Assembly (NCBI GenBank): GCA_022839625.1
Contig: JALHJL010000011.1
Span: forward strand, 1-64,000
Source: Phycisphaerales bacterium
GTDB taxonomy: Bacteria > Planctomycetota > Phycisphaerae > UBA1845 > Fen-1342
DNA length: 64,000 nt
Reading direction: 5' to 3'
The translations under genes were made by a program, and so were the position numbers. Under the pieces are notes generated by a model that saw nothing but the letters and a program-made list of their open reading frames with translations, did no database searches and was not told where the DNA came from. This document shows, in pieces, positions 51,976 to 59,976 of this stretch. Numbering within the stretch: the first letter of the stretch is position 1; each line of letters starts with the position of its first letter.

Positions 51976-53055
51976 TCAGCAAATCCGCGGCAGCTCCTCG
52001 CCGTACGGTCGCTGCACGACCCGTCGGCCGCCGACGCGCGTCACAAGCTCGACGAGCGGCGGCGAACGGTCCACGACACGCCCGATTGCGGCGGCGTCCG
52101 CGCCCAGCGCGTGCGCGTGACAGGCACCGAGCACCCGTGCCGCGTCCTTCTCGGCGACGACGAACACACACTTGCCCTCGTTCGCCACCGTCAGCGGGTC
52201 CAGTCCCAGCATCTCGGCCGCGTGCCGCGCCGTCCGCGAAAGCGGCACGCGCGCCTCGTGGACCTCCACCGTCCGGGCGCATCCTTCACTAATATCGGCC
52301 AGTACGCCCGCGATTCCGCCGCGCGTGGCGTCCCGCATGAACTTGACATCCGCGCCGCTGTCCAGCACGGCGGCGATCAAGCCGTTCAGCGGTACGACGT
52401 CGCTGCGCAAGACGGACTCGAATTCGATTCCGCTGCGCACCGACATCACGGCCAGCCCGTGCTCGGCGATTCCGCCGTTGACCAGGATGACGTCGCCCGG
52501 CTCGACGCGCCGCAGGTCGAGCCGCACGCCCGGCCGTCGGCGTCCGACGCCCGCGGTGTTCACGAAAAGCCCTTCTTGCGGCGCCGCCGCCCCTGGCTGT
52601 TCCCCTTTCACCGAAAGCGCCGGGGTAGTGCGCCGCTCGATGACTTTCGTGTCGCCGGTCACGACCTCGACGCCCGCTTCGTGTGCCGTGGTCGCGACCG
52701 ACTTGATGATGCGGTCCAGAAGATCGAGCGGCAGCCCTTCTTCGAGGATCAGCGCCAAGCTCAACGCGATCGGGGTCGCGCCCATCACGGCCAGGTCGTT
52801 GACGGTCCCCGCCACGGCCAGGCGGCCGATGTCACCGCCGGGAAACTCGAGCGGCGTCACGACGTACGAATCGGTTGTGAGAACCAGGTCTCCGCCGGGC
52901 CACGACATGACGGCCCCGTCGGCCAACCCGGCCAGCCGCTCGTTGCGCAGCGGCGGGACCAGGTGCTCGCGGATGAGGCGGCCCATCAGCTCACCGCCGC
53001 CGCCGTGGGCGATCACGACGCGATCGTGTCCCAGAGGTGCGCCGGTCGCGCTCAT
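51976..53055 (-). CDS. hypE: Hydrogenase maturation protein HypE
   Basis: The 359-residue PurM-like ATPase converts the carbamoyl group on its C-terminal cysteine to cyanide for the active-site iron. The C-terminus is the expected PRIC. AHGGGGELMGRLI and DATRGGIAGVL mark the ATP-binding fold. Its ATG overlaps the hypD stop by four bases. HypF, which supplies the carbamoyl group, is not in this window. Confidence 0.93.
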   Translation of the reverse strand: MSATGAPLGHDRVVIAHGGGGELMGRLIREHLVPPLRNERLAGLADGAVMSWPGGDLVLTTDSYVVTPLEFPGGDIGRLAVAGTVNDLAVMGATPIALSLALILEEGLPLDLLDRIIKSVATTAHEAGVEVVTGDTKVIERRTTPALSVKGEQPGAAAPQEGLFVNTAGVGRRRPGVRLDLRRVEPGDVILVNGGIAEHGLAVMSVRSGIEFESVLRSDVVPLNGLIAAVLDSGADVKFMRDATRGGIAGVLADISEGCARTVEVHEARVPLSRTARHAAEMLGLDPLTVANEGKCVFVVAEKDAARVLGACHAHALGADAAAIGRVVDRSPPLVELVTRVGGRRVVQRPYGEELPRIC

Positions 53056-54161
53056 GCGGGCTCCTCGGATCGGTGGGTCGCCGGCCCTTCGCCGCCACGG
53101 CCGTACTTGTACCACGCGGCGCAAGTTCCCTCGCTGCTCACCATGCACGGGCCGATCGGGCTGAGCGGCGTGCACTGCCCGGCGAACGCGGGGCATTCGC
53201 GCGGCTCGGCCTTGCCGGTAATGACCTCGCCGCAGCGGCAAAGCGGGTGGTCCTCGTCCTCCCCGAGCACGATGTCGAACCGGCGCAGCGCGTCGAACTG
53301 CCGATACGCCGGCGCCAGCTCCAGACCGCTCTGCGGAATCACGCCCAGCTCGCGCCACGGCGTGTCGGCCGCCACGAAGACGCGGTCCAACAGTTCCAGC
53401 GCGACCCGATTGCCCTCGTCGCTGACGACGCGGGAATACACGTTGTCGAGGTCGGCGCGCCCTTCGATGACCTGCCGCACCAGGCTGACCAGGCCGCGCA
53501 TGATCTGTTCGGGCTCGAACCCGGCCACGACCACCGGACGATGGTGCTGTTCGACGATCGGGCGATAGGCGCCGGCCCCGATGATCACGCTGACGTGCCC
53601 GGGCGCCAGGAAGCCGTCCAGCGGCACGTCGCCGGCACTGAGCAACGCTCGCATCGCCGGCACCACGAGCTTGTGGCACATGAGCACGCTGAAATTCCCG
53701 ATCTTCTCCCGCGCTGCTTCGAGCACCGTGGCCGCCGTCGCCGGCGCCGTAGTCTCAAACCCAACGCCGAGGAAGACAACCGGATGGTCCCGATTCGCAC
53801 GGGCCAGCTCGAGCGCACTCCGCGCGGAATTCACCACGCGGACCTGTGCCCCCTGTGCCCTCAGCCGCTCCAGGCTCCCCAACCGCCCCGGCACCCGCAT
53901 CATGTCGCCGTACGTCGCCAGAATCACGCCTTCGCGCGCCGCCAATTCGATCGCCGCATCGATGTGCCGCTGGGCCGTTACGCACACGGGGCACCCGGGG
54001 CCGCTGACCAGCCGGACCGCTTCTGGCAACATGGCGCGCAGCCCGTGCCGGAAGACCGCGACGGTGTGCGTGCCGCAGACCTCCATGAGCTGGATGCGCT
54101 CCCGGCGCGCGTGGCACAGGTCGCGCAGCTCACGTGCCATTTCTTGTACGGGCAGGATCAC
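53052..54161 (-). CDS. hypD: Hydrogenase maturation protein HypD
   Basis: The 369-residue [4Fe-4S] scaffold on which Fe(CN)2CO is assembled with HypC. The family motifs are MEVCGTHT, SGPGCPVCVT, GFETTAPATA and the C-terminal cluster region with CRCGEV, ECPAFAGQC, GPC and GTCAAWYKYG. GTG 54161 overlaps the hypC stop (GTGA). An internal ATG at 54140 would cut off only seven residues. Confidence 0.92.
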   Translation of the reverse strand: MILPVQEMARELRDLCHARRERIQLMEVCGTHTVAVFRHGLRAMLPEAVRLVSGPGCPVCVTAQRHIDAAIELAAREGVILATYGDMMRVPGRLGSLERLRAQGAQVRVVNSARSALELARANRDHPVVFLGVGFETTAPATAATVLEAAREKIGNFSVLMCHKLVVPAMRALLSAGDVPLDGFLAPGHVSVIIGAGAYRPIVEQHHRPVVVAGFEPEQIMRGLVSLVRQVIEGRADLDNVYSRVVSDEGNRVALELLDRVFVAADTPWRELGVIPQSGLELAPAYRQFDALRRFDIVLGEDEDHPLCRCGEVITGKAEPRECPAFAGQCTPLSPIGPCMVSSEGTCAAWYKYGRGGEGPATHRSEEPA

Positions 54162-54433
54162 GGGGCCGGTCCACCTGCTCGGTCGGCGCCCGCCGTGGGA
54201 GCGCCGGCTTCGTTCACCAGATCGGGAAATGCCTGCCGAAGGTAGTCCCAGGTCTCCCGGGCATCGGCCTCGTCCAGTTGCGTGATCGCGAAGCCCGCGT
54301 GGACGAGGACCCAATCGCCGCAGGCCACCTCCGGCGTAAGGACCGTGCTGATTCGCAGCGAACTGCCTTGAAGATCAACGACGGCTTCGTCGCCCGCGCG
54401 CTCAATGACCTTCGCCGGTACTGCCAGACACAT
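54158..54433 (-). CDS. hypC: Hydrogenase maturation chaperone HypC
   Basis: The 91-residue chaperone starts MCLAVPAKV, whose Cys2 binds the iron fragment and the large-subunit precursor. The body matches HypC (VVDLQGSSLRISTVL, VLVHAGFAITQLD). It has a C-terminal Ala/Gly-rich extension of about 15 residues. It is the first gene of the hyp-hox operon, 74 bases from the -12 element of a sigma-54-type promoter. Confidence 0.92.
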   Translation of the reverse strand: MCLAVPAKVIERAGDEAVVDLQGSSLRISTVLTPEVACGDWVLVHAGFAITQLDEADARETWDYLRQAFPDLVNEAGAPTAGADRAGGPAP

Positions 54434-54506
54434 CCCGAATGCCTCCCCACCCACGGATCATCGCAGGGGCGCAACGGCTGCGCCCAGGCCTGCCAGTTGA
54501 AACCAA

Positions 54507-54523
54507 TGCAATTCGCACGCCAC
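54507..54523 (-). promoter_or_regulatory. Sigma-54 (-24/-12) promoter candidate before hypC
   Basis: The minus strand from 54523 to 54507 reads GTGGCGTGCGAATTGCA. It contains TGGC, seven bases, then TTGCA, the spacing of the sigma-54 consensus (GG and GC ten bases apart). Transcription would begin about 64 bases before hypC. Sigma-54 control of hydrogenase genes is established in other bacteria. A sigma-54 activator gene is not in view. Confidence 0.6.
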
Positions 54524-54706
54524 GCACGAGTTCCATTGTAATGCCGCGAGCCCGCTCTGCACGGCGGTGAACGAAGTACTTGTGCGCCTCGGCGGTGTGG
54601 AAAATCGCGCAGACCCCGGCGGACACGGGGCCGTGGCCTACGCCCCGGAAACTGGGCCGGCGGCAGGGGAGTCGTCCACCCGGCGGCGGCCTGGATGGCC
54701 CGCTCC

Positions 54707-55303
54707 TCACGTGCCCCGGAGCCGACTGATTACGCGATGCGTGACCGTCTTGGGACAGAGCTTGTCGATCTCACCGCGCGACCTCTCGCCGAAGTGGGCG
54801 TCCTCCAGAGCGTGCTGGAGCTTCGATCGCGAGAGCTGGCTCACGGCCAGCCATTGCCTGGTCTGTTGGAGCAGCGCCTCCAGGCGTGCGCGCGAATCCG
54901 TGCCGGCCGCCGGCACGCTGCGCCCTGTGACGGCCTGCACCACGACCTCCGCCGCCCGCCCGCGCAACACCCGTTCGCCCCCCGCGAACTTGTGGATCAG
55001 GTACTGGCGCAGGAAATCGCGCTCGTGCTCGGCCCGGCGGATAGTCTCGCTGAACTGATGGTATCGGTCCACGACCTGTTCCAGACAGGCATCCAGCAGC
55101 GTATCGAACTGCCGGCGAAGTTCCGCGAGCGCAGCAAGCTGCGAACTCATCGTGGTGGGCGCGGCGCGGTATTGGCTGCGCAGTACGCCGAACCGCTCGG
55201 CGACCGCGGCGACGTCCGCCGGCGCCACGGTCCCGCGGGGCAGCACCGTCACGCGGTCTCTGATCTCGGCCACGTGCTCGTCAATCTGCTGTGGAGACAA
55301 CAT
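54707..55303 (-). CDS. Helical protein of unknown function
   Basis: No family is recognised. The 198-residue product is soluble, acidic to neutral and predicted mostly helical (AALAELRRQFDTLLDACLEQ; QTRQWLAVSQLSRSKLQHAL). ATG 55303 is preceded by GGAGGG. A minus-strand promoter-like pair, TTGATT and TAGCAT with 16 bases between, lies near 55330-55357. It is divergent from the ribbon-helix-helix regulator and shares its control region, so it might belong to the same regulon. It ends 273 bases before hypC. Confidence 0.6.
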   Translation of the reverse strand: MLSPQQIDEHVAEIRDRVTVLPRGTVAPADVAAVAERFGVLRSQYRAAPTTMSSQLAALAELRRQFDTLLDACLEQVVDRYHQFSETIRRAEHERDFLRQYLIHKFAGGERVLRGRAAEVVVQAVTGRSVPAAGTDSRARLEALLQQTRQWLAVSQLSRSKLQHALEDAHFGERSRGEIDKLCPKTVTHRVISRLRGT

Positions 55304-55369
55304 CGATTCCCTCCCAATGGGCGGAATAATGCTAACATCATCCTTACATCAATCAAGTCGCGCGACAGG

Positions 55370-55397
55370 TTGACGCAGTAATACATGGTAATACAAT
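55370..55397 (+). promoter_or_regulatory. Promoter of the regulator-znu operon with GTAATAC direct repeats
   Basis: TTGACG (55370-55375) and TACAAT (55392-55397) are spaced by 16 bases. Two identical heptamers GTAATAC (55378-55384 and 55388-55394) lie within the spacer and -10 box, exactly 10 bp apart, so they face the same side of the helix. This is the expected layout for a cooperative dimer-of-dimers repressor such as a ribbon-helix-helix protein. Confidence 0.65.
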
Positions 55398-55439
55398 CAT
55401 GAGAAAGCTGCGTTCCGGAAGGGCCCGCGAGGCGTGCGG

Positions 55440-55730
55440 ATGTCGAGTGCAAAGCAGAAGGACAATGTTATCACTTTCAAGGCCGATGCGTCGCTGTGGG
55501 AGTCCCTGCGCAGCATCCCCAATCGCTCGGAGTTCATTCGCGCCGCCATTCTGTCGGCGCTGGAGAACCACTGCCCCTTGTGCCGCGGCACGGGCGTGCT
55601 CACGCCGAACCAGATGAAGCACTGGCAGACCTTCGCCCGCGTTCACCCGCTGCGGGAGTGCGAGGAATGCCACGAGGTGCGTCTGGTTTGTACACAGGAA
55701 GCAGGCGAGCCGGATACGCGAGAGGGTTGA
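55440..55730 (+). CDS. Ribbon-helix-helix regulator with cysteine-rich (zinc-ribbon-like) tail
   Basis: The 96-residue protein has an N-terminal CopG/Arc-type fold: the strand NVITFKAD (9-16), then helices ASLWESLRSI and SEFIRAAILSALENH. It carries a C-terminal set of cysteines, CPLC (45-48) and CEEC (74-77), plus nearby His and C84, that could bind zinc. It is the first gene of the operon with znuACB, seven bases before the znuA reading frame. I infer a metal-responsive repressor of zinc uptake in place of Zur. ATG 55440 has GAGG seven bases upstream. Confidence 0.7.
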   Translation: MSSAKQKDNVITFKADASLWESLRSIPNRSEFIRAAILSALENHCPLCRGTGVLTPNQMKHWQTFARVHPLRECEECHEVRLVCTQEAGEPDTREG

Positions 55731-55764
55731 TAGCCCAATGCCACAGGTGCCAGGGAGATCGATT

Positions 55765-56685
55765 GTGCGAACTGCCGTCCAAGTCGCGCTGGTGACATTG
55801 GGGCTCGTTCTGAGTCCGGCAGCAACCGGGCAGTCCGGCCCGCAGGACAAGCTCACGGTCGCGGTGAGCATTCTGCCGCAGGCTTACTTCGTCGAACGCG
55901 TCGGCGGCCAGCATGTGGACGTACAAGTTCTCGTCGGGCCGGGACAATCGCCGCATGCTTACGAGTTGTCGCCCCGCCAACTCGAAGGGCTGTCGCGGGC
56001 CAGGGCCTACTTCCGCATCGGTATCGACTTCGAGAACGCGCTCGTGCCGCGGATCGAGCGGATGTTCCGGGGGTTGAAGGTGGTGGACACGCGAACCGGC
56101 GTGCCCTTGCGCCGGATGACGGCCGACGAGTTCGCCGCGGACCACGATCACGCCGGCTGCGCGCATCATGACCATGGGAAGGAGGGCCAGCCTGACCCAC
56201 ACATCTGGCTGGACCCGCGACTGGTCAAGATCCAGGCGCAGACCATCGGCGACACGCTGATCGAGCTTGATCCGGCCCGTGCCGAAGAGTATCGAAGCAA
56301 CCTGGCGACGTTCCACGCGGAGCTGGACCAGGTACATGAACGCCTGGCCGCGGCGCTCGCGCCGCTCAAGGGGCGCGAGCTGCTCGTCTTTCATCCGGCC
56401 TTCGGGTATTTCACCGACGCCTACGGATTGAAGCAGGTGCCGGTCGAGGTGGAAGGCAAAGAGCCGACCGCGAAGCAGCTCGCCGCACTGATCCAGCGCG
56501 CGCGGGCCGCGGACGCGCGGGTCATCTTCGTGCAGCCGCAGTTCCCCGCGAAGTCCGCGGAAGCCATCGCAGACGCGATCGGCGGCGCGGTCGTCCCGAT
56601 GGATGATTTGGCCCGGGATTACCTGAAGAACCTCGAGGACATAGCCGCCAAGGTCCAGGCTGCGCTGGCGAAGGCGGCCGAGTAG
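55765..56685 (+). CDS. znuA: Zinc ABC transporter substrate-binding protein ZnuA
   Basis: The 306-residue periplasmic metal-binding protein has a signal peptide (VQVALVTLGLVLSPAATGQ) and the cluster A-I fold. Metal ligands are expected at the His of SPHAYELS, the His of DPHIWLDP, the His of FHPAFGYF and a C-terminal Asp. A His-rich loop, DHDHAGCAHHDHG, between the first two is characteristic of zinc rather than manganese members. GTG 55765 has AGGGAG seven bases upstream; ATG 55738 is a possible longer start. Confidence 0.88.
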   Translation: MRTAVQVALVTLGLVLSPAATGQSGPQDKLTVAVSILPQAYFVERVGGQHVDVQVLVGPGQSPHAYELSPRQLEGLSRARAYFRIGIDFENALVPRIERMFRGLKVVDTRTGVPLRRMTADEFAADHDHAGCAHHDHGKEGQPDPHIWLDPRLVKIQAQTIGDTLIELDPARAEEYRSNLATFHAELDQVHERLAAALAPLKGRELLVFHPAFGYFTDAYGLKQVPVEVEGKEPTAKQLAALIQRARAADARVIFVQPQFPAKSAEAIADAIGGAVVPMDDLARDYLKNLEDIAAKVQAALAKAAE

Positions 56686-56735
56686 TGCGGCCCCGGCCTG
56701 CGGTTCAGGCCGCTGGACGGCGTGAGTACCAGACC

Positions 56736-57470
56736 ATGCCCGACGACGCGGTGATTCAGATCGACCGCCTCTCGTTTGCGTACCCGCAGACGCCGGTGCT
56801 GGACGAAGTTCGCCTCCTGATACCGCGGGGGGATTTCGTGTGCATGGTGGGCCCGAACGGCGGCGGCAAGACGACGCTGCTGCGCCTGATTCTCGGGTTG
56901 CTGACGCCGACCAGCGGAACCGTGCGCGTGTTTGGCCGGTCGCCCATCGAGGTCCGCCGGCGGATCGGCTACATGCCGCAGCACACCCAGCTTGATCCGC
57001 AGTTTCCCGTGCGAGCCGTCGACGTGGTGCAGATGGGCCGGCTGGGCAGCGGTCTGGTCGGTCCACTGCGGGCGGCCGACAAGGCCAAGGCCCTGGCGGC
57101 ACTGGAGGAGGTCCGGCTCGCGGATTGCGCGCGCCGGCCGTTCGCGGCGTTGTCGGGCGGGCAGCGGCAGCGCGTCCTGATCGCTCGTGCGCTGGCGTGC
57201 GACCCGGAACTGCTGCTGATGGACGAGCCGACGGCCAACCTCGACCCGCTGGTGCAGGACGACATGCACGAGTTGCTGCACGAACTGAACCAGCGGCTCA
57301 CGATTGTGCTGGTGTCGCACGACGTCGGGTTCGTGACCCAGCACGCGAAGACCGTGGTATGCGTCAACCGCCAGGTGCGCGTCCACTGTGCCAGCGAGAT
57401 CACGGGCGACGCGATCCAGGCCCTTTACGGCCATGCGGTCCACATGGTGCAACATGATCACGAGCATTGA
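56736..57470 (+). CDS. znuC: Zinc ABC transporter ATP-binding protein ZnuC
   Basis: The 244-residue ATPase has Walker A GPNGGGKTT, the Q-loop region YMPQHTQLDP, signature LSGGQRQRVLIARAL, Walker B LLLMDEPTANLDP and the H-loop VSHDVG. It powers zinc import with ZnuA and ZnuB. ATG 56736 is preferred; a GTG at 56685 overlaps the znuA stop but adds residues outside the family alignment. The C-terminus ends in a short His/Glu run (QHDHEH). Confidence 0.9.
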   Translation: MPDDAVIQIDRLSFAYPQTPVLDEVRLLIPRGDFVCMVGPNGGGKTTLLRLILGLLTPTSGTVRVFGRSPIEVRRRIGYMPQHTQLDPQFPVRAVDVVQMGRLGSGLVGPLRAADKAKALAALEEVRLADCARRPFAALSGGQRQRVLIARALACDPELLLMDEPTANLDPLVQDDMHELLHELNQRLTIVLVSHDVGFVTQHAKTVVCVNRQVRVHCASEITGDAIQALYGHAVHMVQHDHEH

Positions 57471-57483
57471 CGGCGGGCAGTAA

Positions 57484-58377
57484 ATGGAATTCCTCCACGC
57501 CGTGCGCGAGCAGTCTTTCCTGCAGGTCGCACTGCTGACCGGCCTGCTGGCCAGCGTGGCCTGCGGCCTGGTCGGCAGTTACGTGGTCGTGCGGCGAATC
57601 ACGTATCTCGCGGGCGGGATCGCGCATTGTGTGCTCGGGGGCCTCGGTGCCGCGCGGTATCTCGCGGTCGTGCACCAATGGTCCTGGCTGCACCCGCTGA
57701 TGGGGGCCGTCGTGGCGGCGCTGGTGGCCGCCGTCATCATCGGGCTGGTCAGCCTTCGCGCGAAGCAGCGGGAAGACACGGTGATCGGGGCCCTGTGGGC
57801 GATCGGGATGGCCCTGGGGGTGCTGTTCATCGCGCGCACGCCCGGTTACCAGGTCGACCTGATGAGCTACCTGTTCGGCAGCATCCTCATGGTGACGCGG
57901 GGGGACTTGTGGCTGCTGGTCGTGCTGGACGTGCTGGTCATCGCCATCAGCGTGCTGTACTACCACCCGTTGCTGGCGGTCTGCTTCGACGAGGAGTTCG
58001 CCCGGTTACGCGGTCTGCGCGTCGAGGTCTACTACATTCTGCTCCTGTGCCTGACCGCCCTGACGGTCGTGCTCCTGGTGAGCGTGGTCGGCATCGTGAT
58101 GGTCATCGCGCTGCTGACGCTGCCGGTGGCGGTGGCGGGCCACTTCTGCAAGACGCTTTGGCAATTGATGCTTCTATCGACGGTGCTCAGCATGGTAATG
58201 ACCACGGCCGGGCTTGCGATCAGCTACGGCCCGGACCTGCCGGCCGGCGCAACTACGATTCTGCTGGCGGGAAGCGTGTACATCCTCGTGGTGTTTGCCG
58301 CCCAGCTCCCCCACCTGTTTCCGCGCCGCACGCCGGCACGTGAGCAGTCCCCTTCTTCAACGGACACGCGGGGGTGA
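57484..58377 (+). CDS. znuB: Zinc ABC transporter permease ZnuB
   Basis: The 297-residue ABC-3 family permease has about eight transmembrane helices, opening with the family-like QVALLTGLLASVACGLVGSY. It contains YVVVRRITYLAGGIAHCVLG and the cytoplasmic coupling segment DEEFARLRGLRVE. The last 25 residues (REQSPSSTDTRG) are encoded by DNA resembling the right end of the dispersed ~90-bp element (AGTCCCCTTCTTCAACGG). It follows znuC by 13 bases. The 246 bases after it contain no clear gene or terminator. Confidence 0.88.
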   Translation: MEFLHAVREQSFLQVALLTGLLASVACGLVGSYVVVRRITYLAGGIAHCVLGGLGAARYLAVVHQWSWLHPLMGAVVAALVAAVIIGLVSLRAKQREDTVIGALWAIGMALGVLFIARTPGYQVDLMSYLFGSILMVTRGDLWLLVVLDVLVIAISVLYYHPLLAVCFDEEFARLRGLRVEVYYILLLCLTALTVVLLVSVVGIVMVIALLTLPVAVAGHFCKTLWQLMLLSTVLSMVMTTAGLAISYGPDLPAGATTILLAGSVYILVVFAAQLPHLFPRRTPAREQSPSSTDTRG

Positions 58378-58623
58378 CTACGTAGAACTACTTACTGTCG
58401 TACGGAAGTTCCTAGTGTGCGGACGGTAGAAGCAGCGCTATGCTCATTCAGAGTTCGCCTTACGGCGACGGGCACGAAGGAACAACCTGAACCACAAGCG
58501 GCCGCGCCAGGAACGTAACCGTCCCGGCGTGCAGCCCGGCGTTCCGGGCGAACTGCGCCGCGCTTGCGAGGGTCCCCACCGGCACGCCTTCGTGCCGCAG
58601 GTAGCGCGACTGTAGCTGAGCGT

Positions 58624-59208
58624 ATGAGCATGACGAGCTGTGAAACCCAACTCGCGGACCAATTGACCGGCGGCCCCGGGACGTGGCCGGCCGACTCCGA
58701 CGACGACTGGCTCGCCGACGGGCTTGGCCGCTGGTGGGTCCTCCGCGTGCGCTCGCGCGCCGAAAAGGTCGTCGCGGAAGCGATGAAACGAATGGATTAC
58801 CGCACGTATCTGCCGCTGGCACGGGTGACGCGCCACTACCGTGCGCGTCGAGTCGAAGTCACGTTGCCGCTCTTTCCCGGCTATCTGTTCGTGAACGGCG
58901 ACGCGCAGACGTGCGACATGGCCTGGCGTACCCGCCGGGTGGTGCAGATTCTGCCAGTGGCGGACCAGGCGTGCCTGCGCGAGGAACTGCGTCACGTGCG
59001 CCGGGCGGTGGAAAGCGACCAGGTGATCGCCGTGTACCCCGCCTTGCGCGCGGGGCGGCGATGCCGCGTGACTTCCGGCGCGTTGGCCGGACTCGAGGGC
59101 GTCGTCCTCCGTCATGGCCAGCGAACGCGGCTGTACCTGGCGGTGACGATCCTCGGCCAGTCGGTGGTAGTCGAGATTGACGGTGGTCAACTTGAGCCGC
59201 TGGACTAG
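58624..59208 (+). CDS. NusG-like transcription antiterminator (RfaH/UpxY type)
   Basis: The 194-residue protein has an N-terminal NGN domain (WWVLRVRSRAEKVVAEAMKR, then LFPGYLFVNGD) and a C-terminal KOW-like domain (GRRCRVTSGALAGLEGVVL). A specialised NusG paralogue at the head of a polysaccharide cluster suggests that it promotes read-through of this long operon by RNA polymerase, as RfaH or UpxY do. ATG 58624 and ATG 58630 are both possible; the ribosome binding site is weak. I see no certain ops element upstream. Confidence 0.8.
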   Translation: MSMTSCETQLADQLTGGPGTWPADSDDDWLADGLGRWWVLRVRSRAEKVVAEAMKRMDYRTYLPLARVTRHYRARRVEVTLPLFPGYLFVNGDAQTCDMAWRTRRVVQILPVADQACLREELRHVRRAVESDQVIAVYPALRAGRRCRVTSGALAGLEGVVLRHGQRTRLYLAVTILGQSVVVEIDGGQLEPLD

Positions 59209-59346
59209 GCCACCGACTCTCATAAGTTGTTACAAGGAAATCTCTTACGGGCGGAACGACCCGTAGGCGACGAGGGCGGAGCTTTGCCCGCGCCTCACGT
59301 GTCGCCCTGCCCGTCGCGATTGCGCGGCACAGACGCGGAGCCCGGA

Positions 59347-59976
59347 ATGGTCACCATCGAACCGACGGACGCACAGCGAGCCTTCGCGCGGCCGCCGAAC
59401 ACGAACGGCGGGACTGTCCGCCCGGTAGCGCGCGTGTGCGAGAGCTGCGGCGGCCTCGCGCAGGTCACGGCGCTCCAGGGTTATGCGAATGGCAAGCCGG
59501 TTCGTCGGCAGTTCTGCTTGCGATGCGCGGACCAGGCCCTGGACCTTCATGAGGGGCGAACCGCGCCGCCGCCGCGCAGACGCCTGAGCCCCGGGGCGCT
59601 GCTATTGCTCGGCGGGCTGGTGCTGGTGCTCGTGGGATTGCTCGCGGGGGATTTCGGCGATCCGGCGCGGCGCGGATTCGGCGCGTATCAGCTTGCCGCG
59701 GTGCTGGCGGGTACGTTGCTGGTAACCGTGGGTGCGCTGTTGCGTGCCGACGTAGTCGCGGTGGCGGGGACAATCCTATTTGGATTGGGAGTACTGGCGG
59801 ATTTGTTTGTCGCCGTTGGGGCCACTGGCGTTGGCTGGCGGCAAGCCGCGGCAATGGTGGTGGGTCTGACGTCGATGGGGGCCGGTTTGGCTCTGCGCCA
59901 CCTCCGCCACGGCCAGGCCCGCCGCGACACGCCGGCCCCGCGTAACGAAACCGAGAGTTCGCCATGCAACCCATAA
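59347..59976 (+). CDS. Small zinc-ribbon membrane protein
   Basis: The 209-residue product has an N-terminal cytoplasmic segment with two CxxC pairs (VCESCGG, FCLRCAD), likely to bind zinc. Four hydrophobic helices follow from about residue 85 (LLLLGGLVLVLVGLLAG, LAAVLAGTLLVTVGALL, GTILFGLGVLADLFVAVG, AAAMVVGLTSMGAGLAL). I do not recognise the family. It overlaps the heparinase-like gene by 13 bases, so it is translated with the exopolysaccharide operon. ATG 59347 has GGAG six bases upstream. Confidence 0.65.
   Translation: MVTIEPTDAQRAFARPPNTNGGTVRPVARVCESCGGLAQVTALQGYANGKPVRRQFCLRCADQALDLHEGRTAPPPRRRLSPGALLLLGGLVLVLVGLLAGDFGDPARRGFGAYQLAAVLAGTLLVTVGALLRADVVAVAGTILFGLGVLADLFVAVGATGVGWRQAAAMVVGLTSMGAGLALRHLRHGQARRDTPAPRNETESSPCNP

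Noticed and set aside
48961..53568. A 1535-codon open frame antisense to hoxF-hypB-hypA-hypE-hypD
   Set aside because: It is the antisense shadow of well-recognised genes; GC-rich codon use removes stops on the opposite strand. It has no family features or ribosome binding site.
58420..58440. An ops-like element (GGACGGTAGAAGC) before the NusG paralogue
   Set aside because: Only a partial match to the RfaH ops consensus, with mismatches at key positions; not enough to call.
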